Position numbers and translations under genes: made by a program. Of a DNA stretch of 64,000 nt, positions 12,736-25,063 are shown one piece after another. Source of the stretch: Carya illinoinensis (taxonomy: Eukaryota > Streptophyta > Magnoliopsida > Fagales > Juglandaceae); contig NC_056760.1 in the NCBI RefSeq assembly GCF_018687715.1, forward strand, positions 34,201,001 to 34,265,000. The letters run 5' to 3'. Each line of letters opens with the position of its first letter. Within the stretch, counting starts at the first letter, position 1. The notes beneath the pieces were generated by a model. That model saw nothing but the letters and a program-made list of their open reading frames with translations, was not told the DNA's origin and did not search any database.

Positions 12736-13665
12736 TAACTGAAAACAAAATCAAGTTCTCAAAGTCTATGTTCTTTGAAAATGTCATTATTAAGAATAAT
12801 TAGAAATTGATAAGGTTATTTGATTTATTTATAATCGTAGTAGAATTATTTATTTGATATGATTTTTCTCGAATACTTATATATTTTGTATTAATAGTAA
12901 AATAATAAATCAGCATCTTAATAATGGACAACAGCCTTAATATTATAATATTTCATGCACTAAGGACTAATGATTTTGATTCCATGACGTAAGACAAGAA
13001 GGGCAACAGTAATACACCTAAAATCTTCTCGCGTGAATACAATTTATGTGATTAAAAATATTTGGTGATGTTTTCATGTAAATTGTGTAGAGTATGGTAT
13101 CATAAACTAGGTATTTACTTCAAATACCAGTTGAAAGTCAATCTCGATTTCTAATTTCTACTAAGAGTCCTCTCTTTATATAAAGAGTCGGGTTACTGTA
13201 TAGCTCGGGTAAAAAAAAAATTAATATATTTAAATATTTTTAAAACATAAAAAAAATATATCGATATAATTAAAATTACTTATTTAATTATTAAATAAAA
13301 GAATTTAACCAACGGTCAAGTTGAGCGGTATAAAGCTTGAGGCTTACTAGTGTTTCTCTTATATAAAAAGAAGTAAAATTCGTAAGTTTAATAATCATTA
13401 CAGATGAAGTCGTTGATCCAATCACCATAAGTGACTTGTACGTGCTAGAGGTAAAAGGGTTGTACATCTTTAATATATTACCGTAAGATATTTTTGAAAG
13501 GCAACATAAAAGAAAATGGATGGATGGACTGAAGTTGACTTTCTTTGTGAAACATGATCGTAAATATATTGCTTAAATCACTGAAAGATAGGATTGCATT
13601 AAGCGGTGTAAGATGACTCATGAGCCTATCCAAGAGTTAGGATCAGAATCTTCATAATTTTTGTC

Positions 13666-13722
13666 CGAACTCTAAAATTGGTGTTGGAAATTTAAAATTT
13701 CCAACACCAATTTTAGAGTTCG
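13666..13722. repeat. 57-bp near-perfect palindrome
   Basis: Two 28-bp arms, exact reverse complements, flank a single central A at 13694. The left arm starts CGAACTCTAAAATTG and the right arm ends CAATTTTAGAGTTCG. The pairing stops abruptly at both ends. The DNA could extrude a cruciform, or a transcript could form a hairpin. No flanking target duplication was seen. Confidence 0.9.
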
Positions 13723-13814
13723 AAAGCGATCGATTGGATTGTAAAGTCTATCACATTAATTGAGTATTAATATTATCTAAATGATCCATGTGAAGAAGAA
13801 AAAATCAAACTCTT

Positions 13815-14135
13815 AGGGCTAGTTTGGTCATTAGAATGTATTGAGATCAATTCAGTTTAGTCTAATTTTAAATCGAATCTAATATCTAAACACACACTTC
13901 TCAAATTATTAAACTCATTTCAATTTAAAATTTTTTTACATATAAAATTCACAATTATTTTCAATTCGATATTTTTTTACATGTGAGATTTATAAATTTT
14001 TTTAACTTTATATAACTCATTTTAATATTTAAACACATCTTAAAAAACTTAATCCACTATCTTAACTCAATACTACTTATAAAGAATTAAGTTTAACTCA
14101 ATCCAGCTGGACATTCAATTACAGTCTTAGATACC
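13815..14135 (-). repeat. dispersed MITE-like repeat, family A, inverted copy
   Basis: It begins with GGGCTAGTTTGGTCATTAG and continues with motifs (AATATCTAAACACA, TTACATGTGAGATTTATAA, CTTAACTCAATAC) that are reverse complements of those in the copies near 12.5 and 32.5 kb. It is noncoding and heavily diverged. Confidence 0.5.
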
Positions 14136-15204
14136 TATCGTAACGAACACAAACTCTTATTACCTTAATTCAACAAATTATATATATATATATATAAACC
14201 AACCAAGATTTAGCACCTATATAGTATATACAGTACGTACTACATTAAGATCAAAACATTTGATGGTGTAGCTTGATTCGATGTAAGAAAGAATTTTTGT
14301 TTGTTTGGGGAAGAATCTTGAGTCCTACCCTAGTAACCTAGTTAGTCTTCATTACGTGTAGAACCCTCCATGTGGGACAGGACTTGCAAAACTACAAATT
14401 AAATGTGGCTTTCATTGTACAGAGCGCGAGAGAGAGAGAGAGAGCTGAGTACTCCAATGCCGCAAAGGAGGGTGTTGTAATATTTTTAAATTACAATTTA
14501 ATTTTTTTAAATTTTAAAATAATAATAATATTTTATTTAATTTTTAACTTTCATCTAAAATTATTTTATCTCATTTTATTATCCAAATAGTCGCATTCTT
14601 CTTAAAAACCGCAGCCTTAAGAAAGAAAAATATGTTTTTTTTTTTTTTTCTCATCTTTTCCTTCAGTATTTCACGGCTTTAAGGTATTGGAAAAAATTAT
14701 GCGAATTTTGTTTTTATCTTCTCTAGAAAATTTCAAATGAATGAGATTTGAGGGTATTTGACTTTTGGGTTTGAGTGATTTTTCATTACCTTTATTATGT
14801 AATCCAATTTTTTGTTGAGAAATTATAAACAGAAACCTTGCACTACATATATTTATCTAATTAATATGTAATTTATCATTTTTTACTCTTCCATCTTAAT
14901 ACTTATATATGTGTATATTTAAATAGAATGATAAAAATAATAAATCACATATTGATTAAGTGAATGTGTGTATGGTATAAGGCTTCATTGTAAAATAACT
15001 TTTTTTTTTAATGTCTTTCTAATGCTCTTTCAGTGGAGAAGTGGTATTTATCATTCTTTTTGCCATCTTCATCTAATGTGAGTTTAAATGATGCAAACTA
15101 TTTATTATCTATTATTTATCATCTAATTATTTTATTTTAAATAAGGAGCTAATGAGATGATGAAGATTAATATCACAATAAATAAAATTTTTTATTGACA
15201 ATTG

Positions 15205-15227
15205 TTGAAGCTATATTATTCATTTAT

Positions 15228-15258
<31 letters not shown>

Positions 15259-15480
15259 TTTCTTCTTTGAGGGCGAGAGAGTTGACCTCCTTTACATTAA
15301 AATAAAATCAGTGAGAAAGGCATCCATTCTAAATTTAGGTTAAGGCCGTTTGAAGACATATTATTCATTTATTTTATATATATATATTTTAATTTCTTCT
15401 TTGAGGGCGGGAGAGTTGACCCCCTTTACATTAAAATAAAATCAGTGAGAAGGCATCCATTCTAAATTTAGGTTAAGGTT
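15205..15480. repeat. tandem duplication, unit about 145 bp
   Basis: Two adjacent copies start at TTGAAG (15205 and 15350). Each runs through an (AT)n stretch, TTCTTCTTTGAGGGCG, GAGAGTTGACC, TTTACATTAAAATAAAATCA and GGCATCCATTCTAAATTTAG, to GGTTAAGG. The copies differ mainly in AT-run length and a few substitutions, so the duplication is fairly young. Confidence 0.85.
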
Positions 15481-15604
15481 AGATGACAAGGTAATTGGAA
15501 TACTTGGGTCAGATATGAATGTATAAACAGTGCACGGAAATTGCACATTTCCGGTGTACTTTTCATTCATCCTGTCCATCATTCCATGCAATACCGTAAG
15601 TAAA

Positions 15605-15795
15605 TAAGGAATAATTTTCCTTATCATTTTTATACATTATACATTATATTTTTTTTATTTTTTTTCTATAACAAATATATAGTATATGGATAATAAGTAG
15701 AATAAATAAATAAATTTAATAATAATAAAATAAAATAAAAAATAATTTTAAAATATGTAAAATATATAATATGAAATGATTAGTAACATTACTCG
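15605..15795. mobile_element. MITE, older copy of the SYT3-intron family
   Basis: It has the same layout as the element at 41475-41668: a left end with CCTTATCAT, a CTATAACAAATAT motif in the first half, AATAAAATAAAATAAAAAATAA in the middle, and AATATGTAAAATAT near a right end that is an imperfect inverse of the left. It is about 190 bp and noncoding, and more diverged than the intronic copy. Confidence 0.6.
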
Positions 15796-15924
15796 TTAAT
15801 CAATGTGTGGTTGATTTATTAATTGACATATCAGGCGAGTGAAAGGTTACCTTATGCATTTTAGCTGGGAATGCAACTAATTGCCTCATCAGACCTTGTG
15901 GTATCCACATGGAACTTTCCATCG

Positions 15925-16165
15925 AGTTAGGGTATGTTTAAGTGTTGAGTTTATTTCAATCTATCATAAACCAATTATTGATAGGGTTTAATATTTTTTT
16001 TTAACTTATTATAAAAAATTAAACATATTTCAATTTATTTTATATATTTAAGTACATAAATAAATATATTTTATATATTTAAATATATTTCAATAGAATT
16101 CATAAAACAATAATTCACAGATCAATTCAAATCATTTAAAATCACTATATCACCCAAATGCAACT
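15925..16165. repeat. degenerate AT-rich dispersed repeat
   Basis: Starts near GGGTATGTTTAAGTGTTGAG and ends near CACCCAAATG, resembling the ends of the family A repeats. The interior is very AT-rich and diverged. It has no coding content. Confidence 0.35.
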
Positions 16166-16169
16166 TTTA

Positions 16170-16835
16170 TTTGTTTGGTGGACGAATTTGAACTATTCAT
16201 ATTATGTCACCTAGTAATGATTGCTAGATGTGCCGCATAACATGATTTAAAATTTTTATATTTAGTCTTTTCGTTTCCTATTTTTTTAATATACTTAAAT
16301 TTTTTTAAAAAAATAAAAGATACTAATATACTAAAAATTATTTTTTTAATCATTAAATAAAAAATAATAATTAAATCGATAAATGGTACAATGAAATGGT
16401 ACACTTGGGCCGCACGTTATCATTTCCCTTGAACTATTTGCTAAAAAAAAAAAATCTTGAATATAATGTACGGTGATGTCAGCCATCATCACATGGCAAA
16501 AGAAAAAAATAAAGTCAAACTAAAAAAAGAAAAATAGTCCGTATAATCAATATTATAATTTTTAGGAAGATTTCATATTAATTTTTGGTAATATTTATAA
16601 TGATTTGATAACGATAAGGTCCTCCCTACATATAATACGCCGAATTGGCTTCTTGTCATAGCATAAATCACATTTAGATAAAATGTAAAAACCGTCTCAA
16701 TTTACCGCTACTTAATGGTAATCATCTGCTAAACAATCATTTTTGGAAATAAGCCAAAAACTATTACAATATCTCAATATATAAATTAAATACCCTTGCG
16801 AAAGCTTTAGGAAAATTAACGAAGAATTTGAAAAA
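16170..16835. other. AT-rich spacer
   Basis: No gene, domain remnant or structured repeat recognised. Composition is A/T-rich with short homopolymers. Confidence 0.5.
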
Positions 16836-16839
16836 ACAA

Positions 16840-17260
16840 AGATTAAAAAAAGTATGAAAACCTTAAAATCATAAAAAAATAATTAATTTCTCAAAAAAAT
16901 TCAGAAAGTGAAAAGACAAAAAAAAAAAAAAAAAAAAAAAAAAAGATTGAGAAAAGTATGAAAACATTAAAAATCAGAAGATGTTTAAGCATTTTTAAAA
17001 AAAAAAATTCAAAAATTGAAAAATTCAAAAAAGAAAAAGATTGAGAAAAGTATTAAATAGTAAAAAAAAACATAAATACTTTTAATTTTTCTAAAAAAAT
17101 AAAAAAGAAAGTGACCAAATTTGAAAAAATAAAAATGTACACTTTTTCAAATTAAAATTCTTAAAAACTTAAAAACGAAAAAGAGTATTCAAGAAAATTA
17201 GTTTTGTAAGTTTTTCTAAAAAAGTTAGTTTTTGAAAAAATAACAAAAAATAAAACCGGT
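16840..17260. repeat. A-rich degenerate tandem repeat
   Basis: The phrase GATTGAGAAAAGTAT, or a close variant, recurs near 16843, 16945 and 17039 within A-rich DNA that includes an A-run at about 16919-16944. The period is about 100 bp and poorly conserved. No protein signal. Confidence 0.5.
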
Positions 17261-18735
17261 AGAAGTTTATCATGTATAAAAACAGAACTGTTTTATTGAA
17301 AGATTTTTATTTTCAATTTACTTGGTTTACTTTTTTGAGAATTTTTAGGGGCAAATTTCATATTTTTCAGTGAGAAAATGGGTATATTGCAATTTTTTAT
17401 TAGTTTGGAGATGATTTCCAAAATGGGTAGTTTGAGTGTACGCTGATTGCTAATTAAGGGATACAAGTTTAAAGAGATTTATGGATCTTTCCTTTTTTTT
17501 ATTATCTTATAGAAAATAGATTTCATTTCATTCATGAAATTCGAAATTATATATGTGATTGATAAATATAGAAAAATATCCAGTTTACAAGCAGAATTAC
17601 TCATTTATAAAGGACTTTCTTGCACATAAATTTTTTTGTGACGTACATTGTCGTAACTTCTATAAATTCTCTATTGACAAAACATTCTGAGATATGAAAC
17701 TTTATAAGAATATCCCGATTTATTTGACATAACAACCATCCCTAAATTAAAAGGAGGAGAGAGATACCATTATCCATCCTCTAAAAGGTAAGAGAGTTCT
17801 CCTACTAAGGACCAAAGTGTAATAATCTATTTATTTTATTTTACCTAATAGAAACAATGTTGATGGAAGATGTTTACAATAGTAAGGTGATTTGTGCATC
17901 TTTCCTTTTTTTTGGGGGGGGGGGGGGGAGGAAGATGTACTAATTAAGACAAGAAATTTGAACTATATATTTCAATAGTACGAAGCTGTTGGTGTATTGT
18001 TAGAATCTTATGAAGATGTTTAGAGGTTCATTATATGTAATGATAGCAGCAGAAAGTTTGGTGGTAGTCAATTCTCTGCGACAGGAAGGAAGGAAGAAAA
18101 GAAGGTGCATGCATAATATATTCTCGTCAGTCTTAATTATAATCTAAAACTTGACACTCTGAAACAGACGTGAGACGTGACAATGTTTGGTCAATCTCCA
18201 GCTCATGTATATAACTAGGAAACGGCGCCCGGTGCCCTTGATATAATAATTTAAATAAAAAAAAAATAGTTTATTTGTCTGAAAAATGAAAATATAAGAT
18301 TAAAAAAAAAGTAAAAAGTCAAGATAAAAAAAAAAACAAAATTTTAGTAAAATATGAGTATTGATATGCATTTATATTAGATTATCTATTTACTATCTAT
18401 ATAATAATAAAATATTATTAATTATTTTTATTTTTATCACATTTTATAATTCTAATAATTAAAATATTAATAATAATATATTCTAATCAAATTAATAATA
18501 TTAAATATTGATATTAATAATAATTATATTTTAATTAAATAATTAATTAATATTATATATTAAGTGTTTTAAGTATTTTATTAGTTAAATTTACTTAAAG
18601 TTAAATTTTACAATAATAATGCTTTAAAACATATTTGTTCTAAAGAATAAAGTCATTTTAATTTTTTATTTAAAAAAATTGAAACAAAAGGAATGAAAAA
18701 TGAATACACTATCAGAACAAAAAGAGCATGAAAAT
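17261..18735. other. AT-rich spacer with G15 run
   Basis: Nothing coding is recognised. A homopolymer of 15 G occurs at 17914-17928, directly after a T run. The segment 18240-18620 is extremely A/T-rich with degenerate TAATAATA repeats. Confidence 0.5.
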
Positions 18736-18738
18736 AAT

Positions 18739-18887
18739 TCTTTTATTAAATTTTACAATTGAGGTACACATCAAATGTTCAAGAGTTTTAAGGATCTTTT
18801 GATAAAACAAGATCCTTCATTAAATTCTACAATGGAGCTACACGTCAAATAATTAAGAGTCTTAAGGGCCTTTTGGTAAAACATGAC
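18739..18887. repeat. imperfect tandem duplication, unit about 74 bp
   Basis: Copy 1 (from 18739) and copy 2 (from 18814) share the layout TTCATTAAATT-TACAAT-GAGGTACAC-GTCAAAT-AAGAGT-TTAAGG-CTTTTGGTAAAAC. About one base in six differs, so the event is older than the 145-bp duplication at 15.2 kb. Confidence 0.7.
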
Positions 18888-19029
18888 TTAATAGACTTAA
18901 TGGAAAAATAATAAAAACTACTATTCATAGTTAGATAGTTATTTATTATAATAAAATAGATATAGAATTTATAAGCTCATTCACTTTTATAACTCTTCGG
19001 CGTCATAAATGTACAATTTTAAAAATATT

Positions 19030-19170
19030 ATTATTACAGGCTAATTTGATTATACAAAATTAAATTATCTCATCTCATCTCATATAATCATTATAATTTT
19101 TTTAATTTATCACATAAAATATAATAAATAATTCAAATTTTTTAAATTTCAAAATAAAATTATATTAAAA
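19030..19170. repeat. AT-rich repeat with TCTCATCTCATC end
   Basis: Contains TCTCATCTCATCTCATATAA followed by ATCACATAAAATATAATAAA and a run of ATTCAAATTTTTTAAATTTC. Similar text occurs around 14480-14580 and 32050-32200. I recognise this as a common short noncoding repeat style of Fagales genomes (inference); element class unknown. Confidence 0.45.
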
Positions 19171-21706
19171 ATTTGTTGACAAGAAATTGTGAGAATCTTT
19201 TTCCTCGTGATACCATGACACTGGTCCCTGATCTTGCATTCATGTCATTAAATGAGACCTTTCTAATTTCTAACATTGTAATGGATGATATTTCTAGAAT
19301 AATACATTTTTGAAAGTAGTAGTTAGGAAAATAAAAGAAAGTACAAAGGTAAAAGAGAAACTCTCCAATTAATTTGGAAGCAGGTATAGCGTGCGCATAC
19401 ATCATAGTAGATGACCTCGCATACTCATAGATCATCAAATTTAATAATATGCCATTCTGTGTCCTAACTGGACTGACGTATTTATTATTTAGGGGTGTAC
19501 AAATAAATTAAAAAATAGAAAATTAGCCTGGACCGGATCGGTTCGTTTGTTCTGACTTTCAACCGATTTGATCTTGAATCGAGCATCCTATTTATTACAT
19601 TTGAGCGCATGGGGAAACATTAATGTACCAAGCTGCTGCTGGCTGAGAAAGAAAAGAAAAGCCTGCCTGTACGTACGTAGTTGTTCTCTCTCTCTCTCAA
19701 TAGAGTTGTCAGCAATGCAATGCATCAAACAAATTCTCCAATCTATAAGCCTATTTTTTAATGCTCATTAATAACAAAAGAAGCTGTATTCTATTAATAC
19801 ATAAAATATAATTGTGCCAATCGAAGCAAGATGGTTCAAGTGAGTTGAACATGTTCATTGAACTTTGATACTACGTACCAGCGAGCTAGCCTTCTACAAA
19901 CGAATATTATTATTGAAATAACTAAACAATATTAATATTCGATCGTCTATATGATGTTGGGCAGTTAGAAAAAATACAGTTAACGTAGACAAAATTCCCA
20001 TATGGCAAACATGGCACAGATCATTATATATAAATGCTGCTGCCAAGAATCTAGTTTTTCATACTTTTGTTTACTGGATTGAGATTTTTGGGGCTTTGTG
20101 GCACGAGCTTTTAAGTAATATGGCTGTTTTGGTTAGTGTTCCTGGTGTCGATTCATTGCATCTCATGATTACAGGAAAAGGGTTGTATATATGTGTCTTT
20201 GGGTTTAAAATCGTGTACTTTTCTTTTTTTAAATCTACTTAATTTGAGCATGTTCTTAATTAATAATACTCAATGATTATGATCTCTAATCTACTATATG
20301 TCCAACCAAACGTATGCTGATGATCAATTTCATTTGTTTTAGGTTGACTTAATGCATATGGTACGTTAGTAGTTATTTCTAACTTAATTTGACCTATACA
20401 AAATGTGCAACAGATCCCAATACTCTCCCTTGAGATGAAGTGTAAAAGATTAATAATTATTATACCGCCATCTTAATTTCTAAGAAGGAAATGAAGTGTG
20501 CAACTCCAAGTGGCTTAGTGAAGATATCGCCCGGCTGATATTGAGTTTCATGAGTATGCATGGAAAGGTTTGATAAATGAAAGGTTGAGTTTTTTCTAAA
20601 ACTAAGTTACAAATTAGAGAAGTGCAGAAGGAGTTCAGGAGTCTATTATTTTCACGCTACGTACGTACCCATGAGTTCTAGGAATAAGATGCATGCGAGG
20701 GTGCAATTAGTAAATGACGGATTCATAAAACGGGCAAACCTTTTAGCGTACTTCAATGAAGATGAGTTCAAAGTAAAATGCACTAGTAACTTACATAAAT
20801 TTGAAGGATGTTTTGTGCAAGCATTAGTTACCAACACGTGCTAACTTGGCTATATATACAGGAATGTGCATGCTGCCAACATCATGTATATATATATATT
20901 ATATATATCATGATTGATAGGTGGAGGGTTAAGATCAGGCGAGTCTCTATAATCAAATAGTAATATAAACTCTATATCATAATAATAATAAAGAAAAATA
21001 ATATTTACAATTGTAAATGCATAAATACATTATAATTATTTTGAAAATAAATAAATAAATATAAAATTTATATAAAAAAATTTATTTATTTTTTAAAATT
21101 TAAATTTATTTATTTTTTAAAATAAGTATATAATATTTATATATTATATATGATTATATATATCATTATTCTTAAAAAAAAAAAAATTATTTTAAACAGA
21201 CTTCTTTTAACTACGAAGTCCTATAGAGTCACATACCAGTAATTGTGACACGTGTGCTATAAGAATAAGTTAAAAAAGAAAAAGTAAACAAAAGATGCAG
21301 TAACAGACGAAGGCTTTCAATCATCATGTCATTCTCATGTCACTGCTCCAATAGTAGTTTTCATCTGTCCACATTGCTTGCTGGCGCAATCTCATAATTC
21401 AATTCCAAAGTCATCCTTTTCGGTTTGAATCTCTTTTTCAACAATCATAAATATAAAGTTGAACTTGTTTAAAATATCTATATTGGTCTATGTATATATA
21501 TATAGGATTTTATCTTTCAACACTTCAATATCTCACTTTTTTTTTAATTTTTATTATTTTATTTTTTATTAAATATTTAATATATAAATAATAAATAAAA
21601 TAATTAAATTAATTTAAAAAGAATAAATTCAAAAAAAAATATTAAAAAATTGAAAAAGGGTAGGATGTTGGGATGTTGAGAGGTTGTGTAGATTTTTTCA
21701 TATGTA

Positions 21707-21738
<32 letters not shown>

Positions 21739-22990
21739 AAATCACTCTTTTACATATTTATTTTGTCATTTAAATAAAAATTTCATATTAATTTATACAA
21801 ATAGATAAAATAATAATAAAATATTATATTTTATTATTTTAGAGGAGAAAGATAACAAAGATTGTGTGGAAGAGTGTGGAAGGAGAGTGAAAAAATAAAT
21901 AAAATATATTTTAAAAACTAAATAATAGATATGTAAAAATGTAAAGTCACGGTTTATAACTAGCTAAATATTTAAAAATGAATAATCTAATGCAATTAAA
22001 TTTATGCTTATATTATGTAAAAATAAATTTGCATATACATATATATAGACTAATGTGAATACTCTAATTATAAATATCTAGATAAATTGGCTTGCTATAG
22101 AATTAGTTGTCAAAACTTTAACTTGGAATTTTGGTTGTCGTGGTTGAACCTAATTTGTAAGCCTGATTGAATCGTGTGTTGATTAAAATATATATATATA
22201 TATATATGTTGATGAAATACGGCATACGTGTATAACATAAAAATCAACTTATATCAAATAGACCAAACTTTTATTTAGCATAGTTTGAACAAGTTAAAAC
22301 ACAAAATACATATAACGATGGAAAAAATTATATACGTTTTACGGTCAACACGAGTCGGCACACAGTCTCACCAGAAGATAAACAATACCCGAATTCCTTT
22401 ACTTCACATTCTTAAAAAACTCATCTTGGCGATGAAAACCTTAAAACAAAGTTGCTACCGCATTTCACTTTATTCACATTAAAAAGGTAACATTCGAATA
22501 AATCAAAAATTTGAAAACAAATTAATATAAGCATAAATGCAAAATAAAGATTCTTTCGCAGTCTAATTCACCCTTTTGCCCATCATCAATAAAAACAAAA
22601 GCATTTCACGTCCTGAATTCTGACACGTAAATACCATACACGCCCTAGAATAAGCCTCTGGAAAATAAGCGCTCACAGATAAAAGATAGAAAACAATATG
22701 ACGATTAAATTGTGAACTTCTTTCTCAATCTCAAAATAGGAAGCTCCTTTATGCAACTCTTCACTCGAATTGATCTCGGTATAACTCGTGCACTATGATA
22801 TAAAAATTTAAGAAAAAATGAGTTATTTTTTTTGCAAAACTTGCATGAAATGAATTTATGTTAAAATTTTAATTTGAATTCATAAATCTTAATATTCCAA
22901 TTTATCCTTTATTTTGCTTTACTTTTCAAAATACAATATCATTTTTTATACTAAGTTTTTAAGTTATTGATGATCTCACATTATTTTCAT
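19171..22990. other. intergenic AT-rich DNA without recognised genes
   Basis: Short reading frames here have no recognisable family, signal or codon pattern. Visible elements are (TA)n microsatellites near 20886-20910, 21714-21738 and 22188-22208, and a CT tract near 19685-19700. No tRNA or rRNA was seen by eye. Confidence 0.55.
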
Positions 22991-22995
22991 TCATT

Positions 22996-23600
22996 TTTTT
23001 TTTTAAGCAAGCAATTTCATTAAAGTAAAAGATGATACAAGTTAGAGAGGGTGAGGTTCCCCAATAAAACACCTCAAAACAACAACTACAATGCAAACTA
23101 GGTGGAAAAAAGAAAAAGAAAAAGAAAAAGTTTTGAGACCAATTTCTTAATCTCTATCCAAACTTTACAAAGAGGGTACTGTCTTAAAATACGTTTTGAA
23201 GGTAAGCCACCATTGGAAACAATGCAAGCGGAAGCACTGTAGTTGAAAACCTTGAAATATTTGTTAGTGAGGTCCTTAGTCTCTTTTACAATATCACCGG
23301 TTAGAGAAAACAATAATTTGGATAAACTGGCATCAGAAAGGCAGATATGCATTGACAGAAAAACCAACCCGCGTCCCTGGAGTGGCGCGTGAGGAGCACG
23401 CGCCAATAGAATGGAGAAGAGGGCAAGTCGATCTGAAGGATCAAAGGGTGGGGAATCTCCTGGTACGGTGCGTGAGGGCCACACACCGACAATTTTGGGG
23501 CGGTTTCGCGTCGTTCTAGTAGATCAGTAGAAGGGGAACGTCGTGGTGGGGCGTGTGTCGACTTTTCATGGTCAGAAAGCTACAGATCTAAGAAAATGTA
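22996..23600 (-). mobile_element. possible minus-strand retroposed sequence
   Basis: On the minus strand a GC-richer block (about 23360-23560, transcript 5' side) leads through a partly open frame (128 codons, 23484-23098) to a 3' end reading AATTGCTTGCTTAAAA, with a short poly(A) at 22996-23005. The protein matches no family I know. The structure suggests a retroposed transcript or a LINE/SINE-type element; no target duplication was established. Confidence 0.35.
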
Positions 23601-23804
23601 AACCGATGAAAAAATACTACCATATAAGTATATTCATATATAGGTAGCAGAAAAGAAACGGAAAAGGAAAGCGAGATGGAGAGCAAGGTAGAGACGAGAC
23701 TCACACCTTCCTCTCCGGCAAAACTTGACGGAGATATTTGTTTTTTTCTAGAGAGAAGTCACACATTCTCTTTCTAGAGAGAAGTCACAACTTCAACATA
23801 CAAA

Positions 23805-25063
23805 AAAGTACATCGATAGTGTCAAGGAGTTTTTAAAATTTGCATGTGAGAGTTGTCCTATAAATTCATCGATTTGTTGCCCATGTAGAAAATATGGATA
23901 CCGTATGCCATTCATGCCCAACATAGTATATGATTATTTGATTAGCAGTGAAATTTCTCAGAATTACGCCATTTGGTATGCTCATGGGGAAAGAAAACGA
24001 GAGACAACTTACTATGCTATTGATATCCCATACAATAACGAGCAAACACATGAAGGTTCTAGTGGGATGACAATCATGTTACATAAAGTTTTTCTATATT
24101 TGATACTGAAATAGTTAAAGGTGGGCTTGAAATAGGTGTGGAAGCAAGAGAAGTTGGAGTGCAAGATGAAAATCAACGAGAAAATTAATAAATTTTACAA
24201 TATATTGAAAGATGGGTTTGATATCACAACTTCATCCAGTTATCAAAGTTGAAAACTAGACATTTGCCTCAAGTTGTTTTCCCAATGAGTAACAAAGAAA
24301 AAGATGGCTTGTTAAAGGTTATAAAAAAATGTAAAAGTGCCAGATAATTATGCTTCAAATATTTTCTGTTGTGTCACACTTCAATAGCGTATTATAGTAG
24401 GCATGAAAAGTCATGATAGCCATATACTGATACAAGAGTTCCTGCCAATTGCATTGTGTGAGTCATTGCCTAAGAAAGTTATAGAACCTTTAATAAAGCT
24501 ATATGGATCCTTTAGGGGAGTTTGTTCGAAAATGATACAACTTGAAAATTTGGACTGATTAGAATCTAGAGTACCCTACATATTGTGTCATTTATAAATG
24601 AAATTTTCACCATCATTTTTCAAGGTTATAGTGCACATGGTTATACATTTAGTTGCATAATACAAGCTTAAAGGACCAGTTCATTATCGATGGATGTATA
24701 CTATTGAGAAGTATGACATAGTTATTGAATTAAAAAAAAAATACATTAATCATTTATAGTAAAAACATATTCTAAAAAAACTCATGGCCATCTCATGATA
24801 TTTGTGGTAGGTACCTCCATAGAATTAAGTTTCATGTGTGAAGTTGTGCCAGAAAATTCCATTGCTAAAAGATATTTGTTGGAGAAATTACTGACGTTTT
24901 GTTCTAACTATTTAAAATCTGCACAGATGGTATTCAATAAGCTATCTAGAAACTCTGATGATTCTAAATGAGAAGTTGTTGACATTTGTCTCAATTTTAT
25001 ATTGTGGATTCAAATACATCTCTATATTCTTTTCAACTTTGATGATTTAACTCCATTCTGCAT
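23805..25063 (+). pseudogene. CACTA (En/Spm) transposase remnant, part 1
   Basis: Several frames together recall plant CACTA transposases. Bases 23805-24000 resemble the Transpos_assoc domain (a 'VKEFLKFA' start, CPCRKYG cysteine motif, 'IWYAHGE' end). Bases 24270-24990 resemble DUF4218 ('GMKSHDSHILIQEFLPIA', 'KLKGPVHYRWMY', 'LLTFCSNYL'). The central TNP2/Transposase_21 domain expected between them is missing, and there are stops and frameshifts, so this is an internally deleted, dead copy. It is broken at 25064-25071 by the hAT insertion, and more CACTA sequence resumes at 29461. Confidence 0.75.

Larger units (their letters stand above)
12000..15200. other. AT-rich intergenic DNA
   Basis: There are no long reading frames and no recognisable protein remnants. 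The interval is dominated by A/T-rich dispersed repeats (listed separately) plus a palindrome at 13666-13722, a (TA)n run at 14178-14197 and a (GA)n run near 14425-14445. Confidence 0.6.
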
